Shown here in pieces: positions 25,176 through 33,788 of a DNA stretch of 64,000 nt; position 1 is the stretch's first letter; each line of letters starts with the position of its first letter. A model generated the notes under the pieces. It worked only from the letters and a program-made list of their open reading frames with translations, searched no databases and was not told where the DNA came from. Source of the stretch: Acidobacteriota bacterium (GTDB lineage: Bacteria > Zixibacteria > MSB-5A5 > GN15 > FEB-12); contig DATKXK010000014.1 of the NCBI GenBank assembly GCA_035529075.1, positions 264,264-328,263 on the forward strand, written 5' to 3'. The position numbers and the translations under genes were made by a program.

Positions 25176-26521
25176 AGGACGACTATCCGACCCCTCGCCA
25201 AATCGTCGAACATCTCGATGTCTACATAATCGGTCAGGACGAGGCCAAGAAGTCCGTTGCCATCGCCCTGAGAAACCGCTGGCGACGACAAAACGCGCCC
25301 GAAGAGTTGCGCGCCGAAATCATGCCGAACAACATCATCATGATCGGCCCGACGGGCGTCGGCAAGACCGAGATCGCCCGGCGTCTGGCCGACCTGGCCG
25401 CCGCTCCGTTCTTGAAAGTCGAGGCCTCCAAGTTCACCGAAGTCGGGTACGTGGGGCGTGATGTCGAGTCCATGGTCCGGGACCTGGTTGATATCGGCGT
25501 GAATATGGTCAAGACCGAGAAGTCCAGGCACCTTGCGGCTCAGGCTCAGCACAACGCCACGGAGCGGCTGCTCGATCTTCTTCTGGGCAGGCCGGCCAAG
25601 TCCGAAAAACCGGGGGAGGGCGAGCCGGATGTCTCCGAGCAGGGAACGGCCACCAGGGAGAAGTTCCGCAGCATGCTCCTGGCCGGAAAGCTTGATCAGC
25701 GCGAAGTCGAGCTTGAAGCTCCGCAGACGCAGTACCCCGTTGTTGAAATCTTCTCACCGATGGGCATGGAGGAACTGGGTGTCAATTTCCAGGAGATGTT
25801 CTCCGGGCTCCTGCCCAAGCGAACCAAGCGGCGCAAGATACCGGTACGAGAGGCCAAAAAATTCCTCGTTAACGAGGAACTGGGCAAACTGGTCAACATG
25901 GACGACGTCATCGCCGAGGCGCTCGAACGCATGCAGGAATCCGGTATTGTCTTCATCGATGAAATCGACAAGATCGTCGGCGACAACAGCAGAACCGGAC
26001 CCGATGTCAGCCGCGAAGGCGTGCAGCGCGATATCCTGCCCATCGTGGAAGGCGGGGGCGTCATGACCAAGTACGGTATGGTCCACACCGACCATGTTCT
26101 CTTCATCGCCGCCGGCGCCTTTCACGCTTCCAGACCGTCAGACCTGATACCGGAGTTGCAGGGGCGGTTCCCCATCAGGGTAGAGCTCAATTCCCTTACG
26201 GCCGGCGATTTCGAGCGCATCCTGACCGAGCCTAAGTCGGCGCTTGTCACCCAGTACAAGGCACTGCTGAAAACCGAGGGCGTCAACCTGGAATTCACGC
26301 CGGGGGCCGTCAGGATGATTGCCGAGATAGCCGAGCGGGTCAACATGGAAACAGAAAACATCGGTGCGCGTCGTCTGCACACCGTGATGACCACGCTGCT
26401 TGAGGACATCCTTTTCGAACCGCCGGTCAAACGACGCAAGGTGACAATCACGGCCCGGACCGTCGAGAAAAAGCTCTCGACGATCATCGAGAACAAAGAT
26501 CTGAGCAGGTACATTCTGTAA
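25172..26521 (+). CDS. hslU: ATP-dependent protease ATPase subunit HslU
   Basis: A 449-residue AAA+ unfoldase that feeds substrates to HslV. The N-terminus ([20 protein letters not shown]) and Walker A (GPTGVGKTE, about 59-67) are followed by the pore loop [14 protein letters not shown], an insertion (I) domain at about 110-240, Walker B ([10 protein letters not shown]) and sensor/arginine-finger elements ([12 protein letters not shown]). It ends with a conserved C-terminal tail, LSRYIL, the segment that docks HslV in homologues. The length is normal. A GC stem without a T-run follows the stop. Confidence 0.96.
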   Translation: MKDDYPTPRQIVEHLDVYIIGQDEAKKSVAIALRNRWRRQNAPEELRAEIMPNNIIMIGPTGVGKTEIARRLADLAAAPFLKVEASKFTEVGYVGRDVESMVRDLVDIGVNMVKTEKSRHLAAQAQHNATERLLDLLLGRPAKSEKPGEGEPDVSEQGTATREKFRSMLLAGKLDQREVELEAPQTQYPVVEIFSPMGMEELGVNFQEMFSGLLPKRTKRRKIPVREAKKFLVNEELGKLVNMDDVIAEALERMQESGIVFIDEIDKIVGDNSRTGPDVSREGVQRDILPIVEGGGVMTKYGMVHTDHVLFIAAGAFHASRPSDLIPELQGRFPIRVELNSLTAGDFERILTEPKSALVTQYKALLKTEGVNLEFTPGAVRMIAEIAERVNMETENIGARRLHTVMTTLLEDILFEPPVKRRKVTITARTVEKKLSTIIENKDLSRYIL

Positions 26522-26627
26522 ACGTGCGCTCTCGGAGGGCTTCAGAGCGCGGTGAGCCAGGCGGTACTGAGTACCGGAAGGAAGTCGTGATTGTTACGGC
26601 CGCCTGCCCTCGCATGGCCGCCGCCGA

Positions 26628-27305
26628 TCAGACCATGTAGATGCGGACGTCCCCGATGAAGCTGTTGGTGGCGATATACAGCTTGGATTCAGCCTCCCGG
26701 TAGTTGGGGGTCTGTCCTTCAACGCTGTTGCCGAAACCGGATGATCGCCTGCCGAGCAACTCCACGTCGCCAATGAAGCTGGAACACCGGGCTAATATGG
26801 GCATGTCACTCGGGACCAGGATGCGTGCATTGCCTACGAACCCGGAGATGACCATCCTGTTAAGACCTTTGGCGAGCCTGCCTCCGTGCAGCTTTATTTC
26901 GGCGTCACCAAAAACCGTAGAGACCTCGATCGACTGCAGGTCGACGTCCCGGCAATCGACAAAGATGTCCCCGAACACCTTGCTGTACTTGACCTTGCCC
27001 GGCGCGGAAAAGGTGGGGGCCTCCGCCGCACGCCCGACCCCGGTTCCAATATCGGTTGGCGCCCCGGCGCTATCGCTCCGTGGCCGGTCGGAAGTGACGT
27101 CTTCGACCCGGACTCTCGCTTCGTCCAGCCGTTCATGTTGCCTCTTGCGGGCAATCACCCAGAAGCCCAGGATGACGAGCAACACCGGGAGAAGCAGGCG
27201 CGAGAGATTCCCGGTCGAGAAAAAGAAAAGGCCGGTGGTTCTGCCCAGCAGTAACAAGCCTATAAGGATAAGAAAAGCGCCGAACAGTAGTTTGTGTACA
27301 CTCAT
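26628..27305 (-). CDS. LiaF-like membrane protein (LiaI/LiaF transmembrane region plus DUF2154-type C-terminal domain)
   Basis: A 225-residue protein on the minus strand. Two closely spaced N-terminal helices (about 5-28, LLFGAFLILIGLLLLGRTTG, and about 36-52, LLLPVLLVILGFWVIAR) resemble the LiaI/LiaF membrane domain. A Ser/Gly-rich linker leads to a C-terminal beta-helix-like domain with repeating V/I-FGD and F-GNARI motifs (VFGDIFVDC; VFGDAEIKLHG; FVGNARILVPS; FIGDVELLG; FIGDVRIYMV). LiaF-family proteins respond to cell-wall or membrane stress in Bacillota through LiaRS, but no such two-component genes are adjacent. The start at 27305 is chosen as the ATG that leaves a clean membrane segment; longer options up to 27437 have no ribosome site. 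Confidence 0.7.
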   Translation of the reverse strand: MSVHKLLFGAFLILIGLLLLGRTTGLFFFSTGNLSRLLLPVLLVILGFWVIARKRQHERLDEARVRVEDVTSDRPRSDSAGAPTDIGTGVGRAAEAPTFSAPGKVKYSKVFGDIFVDCRDVDLQSIEVSTVFGDAEIKLHGGRLAKGLNRMVISGFVGNARILVPSDMPILARCSSFIGDVELLGRRSSGFGNSVEGQTPNYREAESKLYIATNSFIGDVRIYMV

Positions 27306-27421
27306 AAGCGCAACCGGCCGGTCGTAAAGTCCTCTCTCTAAACAATACGCAATATCGCCCCCCATGTTACGCTGCGCAAGGACTTTGGCAGCGACCGGTA
27401 GCCCGGGGATGGTGACGGAAC

Positions 27422-27438
27422 TGTGCAAGGATTGCACA
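27422..27438. promoter_or_regulatory. Perfect inverted repeat TGTGCAA-GGA-TTGCACA
   Basis: Seven-base half-sites with a three-base spacer form a typical dimeric regulator site, placed between two divergent promoters. It does not match an ArgR box (TNTGAAT...ATTCANA). The cognate regulator is unknown. Confidence 0.5.
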
Positions 27439-27549
27439 AGCCGTCTTACGTTCAGCTAACGCGGTTTGCCGCTCTTCTCGCGGGTCCGGAGGAACTCTGA
27501 CGAGAGAACGGCCGCCCCGTCTGGGTACCGGGGGCCCACCGGACCCGTC

Positions 27550-27578
27550 TTGACATTCCCCTGCCGCGACAGTTTATT
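27550..27578 (+). promoter_or_regulatory. Sigma-70-type promoter for argF
   Basis: TTGACA (27550-27555), a 17-base spacer, TTTATT (27573-27578). The argF ATG is at 27623 with CGGAGGAA at 27613-27620. Confidence 0.6.
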
Positions 27579-27622
27579 CGCCGGAGAACTTGTCGAAAAC
27601 ACACACTTTCCCCGGAGGAAAT

Positions 27623-28525
27623 ATGCCGCGTTCATTGTGCCAGATTACCGACCTGACCGCTCAAGAGGTCCATGAAGTATTTGACCTCTGCCGCCGAATG
27701 AAATCCGGTGAAATAGCCCCGAAGCCATTGGCCGGCAGGTCGGTAGCCTGCATTTTCACCAAACCATCTCTGCGGACCCGTGTCTCCTTTGAGGTGGGTA
27801 TCAGCCAGCTTGGCGGTCATGCCATGATGGTGACCGATGCGGAAATCCAGCTTGGCAAGCGGGAGACGATTGCCGACGCCGCTCGGGTGCTGTCCCGGTA
27901 CCTCGGTCTGATCATGATCCGGACTTTCGAGCAGGCCGACGTTGAAGAGCTTGCCCGGTGGGCCGCCGTGCCGGTGGTCAACGGGCTTACCGACCTGGTA
28001 CATCCCTGCCAGATTCTGGGCGACTATTTCACCGTAATGGAGCACGTCCAGAAGAAAGATCGCTACAAAATAGCTTATCTGGGCGACGGGAACAACGTGG
28101 TCAACAGCTGGTTGAACCTTGCCTCACTGATCCCCATGGATCTGCGGATAGGTACCGACCGTGACTGCCAGCCCGCGGCCGAGTTCATTGAACGGGCCCG
28201 CCGAAATACCGACAGCCGTGTTCTCGTTACGGACGATCCTAAAGAAGCAGTGGCCGATGCCGATGTAGTTTATACGGATGTTTGGGCCTCCATGGGGCAG
28301 AAACATCTGGCGGAACAGAAGGAACGAAAACTACAGAGGTTTCAGGTAAATAGTTCTCTGATGAGTGGGGTGAATCCAAAGGCCATCGTGATGCACTGCC
28401 TGCCGGCCGAACGAGGCAGGGAGATAACCGACGAGGTTATGGATGGTCCCCAGTCGGTGGTCTTCGAAGAGGCGGAGAACAGGCTACACGTTCAGAAGGC
28501 CATTATGGCCTTTCTGCTGAAGTAG
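27623..28525 (+). CDS. argF: Ornithine carbamoyltransferase
   Basis: A 300-residue enzyme making citrulline from ornithine and carbamoyl phosphate in arginine synthesis. The carbamoyl-phosphate loop is KPSLRTRVSFE (the SLRTR rather than STRTR variant). HPCQILGD near 128, GDGNNVVNSW near 152, VYTDVWASMGQ near 215 and the ornithine/catalytic motif MHCLPAERG near 254 follow. The start at 27623 is fixed by the strong CGGAGGAA site; an upstream in-frame ATG at 27590 is rejected. No other arginine gene is in the window. Confidence 0.93.
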   Translation: MPRSLCQITDLTAQEVHEVFDLCRRMKSGEIAPKPLAGRSVACIFTKPSLRTRVSFEVGISQLGGHAMMVTDAEIQLGKRETIADAARVLSRYLGLIMIRTFEQADVEELARWAAVPVVNGLTDLVHPCQILGDYFTVMEHVQKKDRYKIAYLGDGNNVVNSWLNLASLIPMDLRIGTDRDCQPAAEFIERARRNTDSRVLVTDDPKEAVADADVVYTDVWASMGQKHLAEQKERKLQRFQVNSSLMSGVNPKAIVMHCLPAERGREITDEVMDGPQSVVFEEAENRLHVQKAIMAFLLK

Positions 28526-28581
28526 ACGTAGGCCCGGGGCGACCCACGACGGAGAACGGGACAAACGAAAGGAGTCGCAGA

Positions 28582-29418
28582 ATGCGTTCCCGCACTCTTC
28601 TCTTCATCGTCGGTCTGTTCGTTATGACCGCCTTTCTCGTCACTGTCGTAGGTTGCTCTGACGACGAACCCGCGCCCACCGAGGACATCACCGACGGCGG
28701 TGACACCAACGACACCATTGCCAACCCGCAGTTCTCAGCGGTGTCCAGTCAGGTCGAGGACTTTGTCGAGTCTACGATAGGCTTGTTCACCGACGGGCTG
28801 AACATGACGGCGATGTCGCTCGACGGTCTGGACGACATTGTGTTCGGTTCCAAGCCGCCGGATTCACTCAAGACCGGCGACTGGGCACTGTACTTCCTCG
28901 GTCAGCTTGGCACGACGATCTACGGCCTCGATTCCATCCAGTTCCTCAAGAACAACGTGCCGCAGGCGACCGGAGTGGGCATGGACAAGCTCGTATTCAA
29001 GCACTACTACTTCGTGAACACGGATGACACGACCGTGTCGTATGTGAGCAGCAGAATCCACAGCGACCTGACTTTCTCAGGTCTCGACGGTGCCATCGCG
29101 GCGGTAAACGGCATGCACGACCTGACGCTCCATTCGAAATTCGCCTCGGCCGATTCGACCGTCTGGTGGGACTTCGATATCCAGTCCACCGCTGACCACG
29201 TTACGATTGACAAGCAGGGAAGCAACTGGAACAGCGGCTGCCCGTGCGGCGGTGGCATGACGATCACTGTCGATGCCACGTACCAGAAGGATTCGGCCGA
29301 TCCGGTCAACACCAGCTGGACCTTCGATGTCACCTTTGCCGACGGCCTGATGAATGTTGACGTCGCGCTCGGCGAACTGGCGGCCGAATATTCGACCCAG
29401 ATGTGCACCCCGGAATGA
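28582..29418 (+). CDS. Putative lipoprotein of unknown function
   Basis: A 278-residue protein with a lipoprotein signal peptide. The hydrophobic segment FIVGLFVMTAFLVTVVGC ends in a lipobox with Cys25, followed by an acidic, Asp/Thr-rich spacer (DDEPAPTEDITDGGD), as in surface-exposed lipoproteins. The rest is predicted mostly beta, with no family I recognise; NSGCPCGGGMTITVD near 220 holds a CPC pair. AAAGGAGTC precedes the ATG. A strong terminator follows at 29435-29465, so it ends a unit that may begin at argF, 56 bases upstream. Confidence 0.65.
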   Translation: MRSRTLLFIVGLFVMTAFLVTVVGCSDDEPAPTEDITDGGDTNDTIANPQFSAVSSQVEDFVESTIGLFTDGLNMTAMSLDGLDDIVFGSKPPDSLKTGDWALYFLGQLGTTIYGLDSIQFLKNNVPQATGVGMDKLVFKHYYFVNTDDTTVSYVSSRIHSDLTFSGLDGAIAAVNGMHDLTLHSKFASADSTVWWDFDIQSTADHVTIDKQGSNWNSGCPCGGGMTITVDATYQKDSADPVNTSWTFDVTFADGLMNVDVALGELAAEYSTQMCTPE

Positions 29419-29434
29419 ACTTTCGAATCTCAGG

Positions 29435-29465
29435 AAAAAGCCCGGCCCAGGCCGGGCTTTTTTTT
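29435..29465 (+). terminator. Strong intrinsic terminator
   Basis: GCCCGGC-CCAG-GCCGGGC, a 7-bp perfect stem with a four-base loop, flanked by five As upstream and eight Ts downstream. Confidence 0.9.
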
Positions 29466-29510
29466 GGACTTGTGTTGACAGCGGACGGCTCCCGGCTTAT
29501 CCAGTCCCGC

Positions 29511-29948
29511 ATGGATGAGATTATACGGTACCGCCACTGTTTCGTCTGTGGTGATCAGAACCGCCACGGCCTGAAAGCGCGTTTTTACTACGACGGTCGC
29601 CAGGCCGTCTCGGAGGTCACAGCCGAGGAGGATTTCGAGGGCTACCGGGGGATCTACCATGGCGGCATTATCACGGCATTGCTCGACGAGGTGATGATAA
29701 AGGCCATTTTAGCCCTGGGTATCTGCGCGGTTACGGCCGAGATGAACGTCAAGTTCACGAGACCGGTGCGAACCGGTGAAAAACTCCGTCTGGCGGGGTC
29801 GATCCGTTCCTCGAAGGGTCGGCTGTACATTACCGAGGGTACGGCTGTCAACGAGGCCGGGAATATCTGTGCCACGGCCGGCGGCAAGTATCTCGAGGCT
29901 GGACCCCAACTGGGAGCAACTCTCACGGAGTCTATCTGCCGGGATTAG
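29511..29948 (+). CDS. PaaI-type hotdog-fold thioesterase
   Basis: A 145-residue protein. The start MDEIIRYRHCFVCGDQNRHG has the C-x-x-C-G-x-x-N-x-x-G signature of a hotdog subgroup. IYHGGIITALLDEVM is the central helix with the HGG turn and an acidic residue expected at the active site. MNVKFTRPVRTGEKLRLAG is the typical second half. The likely activity is hydrolysis of an acyl-CoA or related thioester; the substrate is unknown. ATG 29511 is chosen since earlier in-frame codons lie within the preceding terminator. Confidence 0.82.
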   Translation: MDEIIRYRHCFVCGDQNRHGLKARFYYDGRQAVSEVTAEEDFEGYRGIYHGGIITALLDEVMIKAILALGICAVTAEMNVKFTRPVRTGEKLRLAGSIRSSKGRLYITEGTAVNEAGNICATAGGKYLEAGPQLGATLTESICRD

Positions 29949-29957
29949 ACATTTTTT

Positions 29958-29972
29958 TTCACGAATCGTGAA
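29958..29972. promoter_or_regulatory. 15-bp palindrome TTCACGAATCGTGAA
   Basis: A perfect palindrome about a central A, placed 9 bases after the thioesterase stop and about 120 bases before the gene at 30093. The same motif with compensating changes recurs at 39721-39735. Confidence 0.5.
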
Positions 29973-30092
29973 GCAGGTCGTCACAGCGGTTGTCGCGGTG
30001 CCTGTGCCGCCAAGTTAAGTCTTTGGGCCGCAATACAATCACGCGCGGGCTACGGCAGCTGTCCGCGGCATTTCAGTTGCTGTAAGCGGGGT

Positions 30093-30605
30093 ATGGCCTC
30101 CGAAAGCAAACCGATCGACTGCTATATCGCCGCATTCCACAACAGCCACATGGACCCGTACTTCGAGAAACGCGGGTTCAGCCGCGGACTGATTCTCTTT
30201 GCTATCCCGTCATACGGTATCCTCTTCCGTTGCCGGGCCGAAGGTGATACGGTTGACCTTGAATTCGGGGCCTTTTTTGCCCTCCTGCGGTTCGTCAAAA
30301 CGAGGCTTGAGAAACAAAAGATAAGTAAACTGGTCGTGTATTCCTCGAATCCGGAATTCGTATTCTCGTTTGCCGGTTATGGTCGGCACATCGCCCGGGG
30401 TTCAGCCCGCGACAAGCTGATCCGGGAGTACGGTCAGACGTTCAATGTAGCCGTATCCTATGTTGAGCCGCGTAAGAACCAATCACTCGTTGCCTCGGCG
30501 GACTTCCCCAGTATGCCTGCAGGCCGCGAGTTGCCCTTCAAGCCTGCGTCTGACGACTCTGCCAGAGGCGAATTCAAGCCGATTCTCAAGGGACTCAAGA
30601 TCTGA
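30093..30605 (+). CDS. Hypothetical protein, possible RNase H-like fold
   Basis: A 170-residue protein with no signal peptide or membrane segment. Predicted order is strand (IDCYIAAF), paired strands (GLILFAIPSYGILFRCRA; TVDLEFG), helix (FALLRFVKTRLEKQ), strand (SKLVVYSSNPEFVFSFAG), then more helix and strand, with a disordered proline- and lysine-rich tail after about 145. The E-F-x-A helix followed by L-x-V-Y-S-S recalls RNase H-like folds, but the expected aspartates are missing at YSSN. No function is assigned. The gene stands alone between the palindrome at 29958 and the M28 peptidase cluster. Confidence 0.5.
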   Translation: MASESKPIDCYIAAFHNSHMDPYFEKRGFSRGLILFAIPSYGILFRCRAEGDTVDLEFGAFFALLRFVKTRLEKQKISKLVVYSSNPEFVFSFAGYGRHIARGSARDKLIREYGQTFNVAVSYVEPRKNQSLVASADFPSMPAGRELPFKPASDDSARGEFKPILKGLKI

Positions 30606-30761
30606 CGCGCCGACCCGGCTCTTTCCTTCTGACACCCCCTCACATGCCCGACCCGTGAGAAAGGGCATATGCCTCAAGCGGCGCCACGGGAACTTGGACG
30701 ATTACCGGCCGCTGTTCGTCTTCACTAGTAGAGGTATCAATTCTGCTTCCATGAGGATACT

Positions 30762-33506
30762 ATGGTGCTCAAGAGAATAATCCTTGTTGTTGCCTCTCTG
30801 ATTCTCTCCTCGGCTATCTCGATCAGGGCGGACGACATCGGTCTGCTTTCGTTGACCAGTCAGGCTCAGGTAGAACGGGCGGAAGCCATCCTGGGGCAGG
30901 CCTACGGCAAGGTCAGCGGTAAGTTCATTGTCGTCGTGTCCGAGGAAACGCGGCGAAGTCTTGCACGGGCCGGCATGCATCCCGAAATCGTGCTGCCGGG
31001 CGCAGATGTTTCCGATGCCTGCCTCGTACTCCGACCGTGCGCGCGGCCCGAAGTCTCCGGGGTCGATATTGACCGGTTCGGGCGAACGGTCGATCTCGGC
31101 CAGGGAATTCGCCTCGCGCAGATGAGCCGTGTGGCGGCCTCGACACTCTCCGCAACGACCGAGTATAAGGCCATTCCACTCTCGGATAACCCGGTCGGTT
31201 TTCACTTCAACCCTCCGACCGTCTCGCTGCCGGGATGGCGGCAGGAGCAGTATCCTGTTGATACCGTGGCGGACCTTGTGCAACTCGACTCCGTTTACGC
31301 GTACTGTACCAGGCTGGAGGATTACTACACACGGTACATTGGGACCGATTCGATAAACGCCGCCAGGGACTGGATGGTTCAGAAGTTCCTTGACTGGGGG
31401 TACACGGACATCTCGACGCCCGAGTTCGCGGTGCAGACCAACCTTTGCTACAACGTACACGTCGTCAAGCCCGGCTATGCTGAGCCCGACCGGGTGATTG
31501 TGATCGGTGCTCACTACGATGCGACAACCTACCCGCAGTCCTTACCGCCGTGGGAGTGCGCCCCGGGTGCCGATGACAACGCTTCCGGTACCGCGGCCGT
31601 ACTCGAGGCGGCCCGGATTCTTGCAGACATACCGCTAAGGAAAACGGTGGTCTTTATACCGTTCTCGGCTGAAGAGCAGGGTCTTGTCGGCTCCGGACTG
31701 GCGGCCCGGAACTTCCAGGCCGCGGGTACCGACATCGAGATGATGTATAACCTTGACATGATCGGCTATATTGAAGGTCCCTCGTTTGATCTCCAGTTGC
31801 TCGGAGGCAGGAACGAGGTGTACCGTGATCTGACGGCGGCTGCCGCCGCTCGCCTCACTCCGCTCACCGTATCTATTGTTCCCGTTTATGCTCTCTCGGA
31901 TCACTACCCGTTCTATCAGCGGGGTTACGATATCGTCTATGCACATGAAAGAGTGCAGACTCCAGGGTATCACACCGTGAATGACGTGTCGTCACTGCTC
32001 ACCTTTACCTTTATGACGGAGGCCGTCAGGATGAGCCTTGCTTCCGTGGCGATCGTGGCCGAGTCACCGTCGGCTCCCGCTGTGAGTCTCATCGACGTCG
32101 GCGATGGTCAGGCACTCGAGCTTCAATGGTCCGGCTGTCGTCCCGAGTATACTTACACGGTTTATCACGGGGACAGCCCGGGCGTCTACACTGATTCCGC
32201 GGTAGTTGCCGGGGGCGCCTGCTCCTACGTATGGAGCGGCCTGGCCGAGGGCGTCCCGGCTTACTTCGCCGTGGCGGCTGTTACCGCCGACGGCTACCGG
32301 TCCCTGGGGGCCGTTGAGTACTCTGAAACACCCCTGGTCTTTCCTCGTTCACCGAGAAGTCCGATGGCGGAGTCCGACTCCGCCCTCATAGAGCTTTCGT
32401 GGATGGAAAACACCGAGGTCGACTTCGCCTACTACAACGTCTACCGGCAGATTACAGGGCTGGGGAGTTTCGTACTATACAGGTCTCCGGTTGCCGAAAC
32501 GACTATGGTTGACACCAGCGTCATGGGGCAGATCGAATACAGCTACCGGATAACGGCGGTTGATCTGGACGGTAACGAATCAGCGCCCTCTGAAATTGTC
32601 AGCGCCTTTGCCGGTACCTTTGACGGCGGGGTGGTCATTGTCGACGCCTTTTCCGAGGAAAACCAGTACATCCCCGACCAGGCGGCGCAGGTGGCCTTTT
32701 TTGACACCATAATGGCCGACCTGCCGTATGGTCTGGTGGTGCTCGAGGAGATCAGCGATACTCTCAGCCGGTCCCAGGTCGGTCAGTATTCCTCGCTTAT
32801 CTGGATTGATGATGACCCGGGTCGCAAGACAATCGATGTGAACACTGACGTCCTGGCCTGGTATGCCGGATACAGCACCAATATGCTTGTCTCCGGCTAC
32901 TGGACGATCCAGAGCTGGTCGGATTCGCCGGTCCCCGTGGACCATATGCTGTATCAGGATTTCATGGTCTCCGGATACACGTACTGGGGGACGCCGGACT
33001 TTGTCGGTGCCTTCGGTCAGAACGGATGGCCGTCGGTCCAGATTGATCCCATCCGTGGGCTGACGGAGTGGCCGAACATTCCGGCCTTGCAGGTCAGGCC
33101 CGGAGCTACCGTTATCTACACGTACGACTCGTTTATGGATCTTGATTTTGAAGGGGAACCGGTGGGCGTGGCCTATGACGGGCCAACGGGGAAGCGCATT
33201 GCCCTGTCGTTTCCGATTTACTACCTGACACCGTCCTCGTCGCGGGCGCTGATGAGCAAGGTGATCGAGTACTTCGGTGAGGAGTTCGTGCCGGTCGACA
33301 ACGGAGACATCGACGGAGACGGCCGGGTGGATATCGGCGATCTCACTTTGATGATCGACTACATGTTCATGTCGAAGCTGCCGCTCTCCGACCCGAATGC
33401 CGCCGATATCGACTCTGACTGTGTTATCGACATTGGCGATCTTACAATGATGATCGCCTACTTGTTCATAGGCGGGGTTGATCTTCTCCCGGGCTGTGTC
33501 GAGTAG
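30762..33506 (+). CDS. Secreted M28 metallopeptidase with FN3 and dockerin modules (copy A)
   Basis: A 914-residue exported protein. It has a signal peptide (ILVVASLILSSAISIRA), an N-terminal domain of about 130 residues shared by the three copies (EAILGQAYGKVSGKFIVVVS), then the M28 aminopeptidase domain (about 185-430). Zinc ligands are visible: His251 in GAHYDATTY, Asp in GADDNASGT, the Glu pair in PFSAEEQGLVGS, Asp in YNLDMIGY and His in LSDHYPFY. Two fibronectin-III-like domains follow (about 440-525 and 530-620), a 225-residue conserved module beginning FDGGVVIVDAFSEENQYIPD, and a C-terminal dockerin-like pair of Ca-binding loops (DGDGRVDIGDLTLMIDYMF; DSDCVIDIGDLTMMIAYLF) ending GCVE. 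GAGGA precedes the ATG. It probably degrades external peptides. Confidence 0.85.
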   Translation: MVLKRIILVVASLILSSAISIRADDIGLLSLTSQAQVERAEAILGQAYGKVSGKFIVVVSEETRRSLARAGMHPEIVLPGADVSDACLVLRPCARPEVSGVDIDRFGRTVDLGQGIRLAQMSRVAASTLSATTEYKAIPLSDNPVGFHFNPPTVSLPGWRQEQYPVDTVADLVQLDSVYAYCTRLEDYYTRYIGTDSINAARDWMVQKFLDWGYTDISTPEFAVQTNLCYNVHVVKPGYAEPDRVIVIGAHYDATTYPQSLPPWECAPGADDNASGTAAVLEAARILADIPLRKTVVFIPFSAEEQGLVGSGLAARNFQAAGTDIEMMYNLDMIGYIEGPSFDLQLLGGRNEVYRDLTAAAAARLTPLTVSIVPVYALSDHYPFYQRGYDIVYAHERVQTPGYHTVNDVSSLLTFTFMTEAVRMSLASVAIVAESPSAPAVSLIDVGDGQALELQWSGCRPEYTYTVYHGDSPGVYTDSAVVAGGACSYVWSGLAEGVPAYFAVAAVTADGYRSLGAVEYSETPLVFPRSPRSPMAESDSALIELSWMENTEVDFAYYNVYRQITGLGSFVLYRSPVAETTMVDTSVMGQIEYSYRITAVDLDGNESAPSEIVSAFAGTFDGGVVIVDAFSEENQYIPDQAAQVAFFDTIMADLPYGLVVLEEISDTLSRSQVGQYSSLIWIDDDPGRKTIDVNTDVLAWYAGYSTNMLVSGYWTIQSWSDSPVPVDHMLYQDFMVSGYTYWGTPDFVGAFGQNGWPSVQIDPIRGLTEWPNIPALQVRPGATVIYTYDSFMDLDFEGEPVGVAYDGPTGKRIALSFPIYYLTPSSSRALMSKVIEYFGEEFVPVDNGDIDGDGRVDIGDLTLMIDYMFMSKLPLSDPNAADIDSDCVIDIGDLTMMIAYLFIGGVDLLPGCVE
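32538..33506 (+). repeat. Long direct repeat shared with copy B (first occurrence)
   Basis: The segment aligns with 35583-36551 at a constant offset of 3045 bases, without net insertion or deletion, through to the stop codon. In the 225-residue module starting FDGG I count about 27 amino-acid differences by eye. The N-terminal halves of the same two genes are clearly more diverged. Confidence 0.8.
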
Positions 33507-33655
33507 GCAGGATACAGGGTGCAGCCGTGTCGGTGAGGGCCGTTCCCGGCCCGGGCACGTGAGCGGGCGCAGTTGCTGCGCTTGAGTCGGTCGGTCGTAC
33601 CGTGACAAGAGACCGGAAGACAGGTTTGCACAAGGCGGGGCGTACTGTTTTTTTC

Positions 33656-33683
33656 TTGACAATCATAGAGGAAGGGCTAAATT
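33656..33683 (+). promoter_or_regulatory. Promoter of M28 copy B
   Basis: TTGACA (33656-33661), a 16-base spacer, TAAATT (33678-33683). The ATG at 33789 gives a leader of about 100 bases. The same boxes and spacing precede copy C. Confidence 0.65.
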
Positions 33684-33788
33684 AAATTGTATAGGAGTAC
33701 CTCTCATTATCCCGTGGGGCGCCAGACACGAGCGCGCGGTCAATTGAACCACTTGAGTAACATACTTCTTTGTCTTCAGGAGGATACT

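Larger units (their letters stand above)
27306..27622. other. 317-base divergent intergenic region
   Basis: It separates the minus-strand LiaF-like gene from argF. It contains the 17-bp palindrome listed at 27422-27438 and the argF promoter at 27550-27578. I see no further gene. Confidence 0.6.

Noticed and set aside
33537-33552. Hairpin GGGCCG-TTCC-CGGCCC after M28 copy A as a terminator
   Set aside because: The stem is good but no T-run follows, so it is not listed as a terminator.
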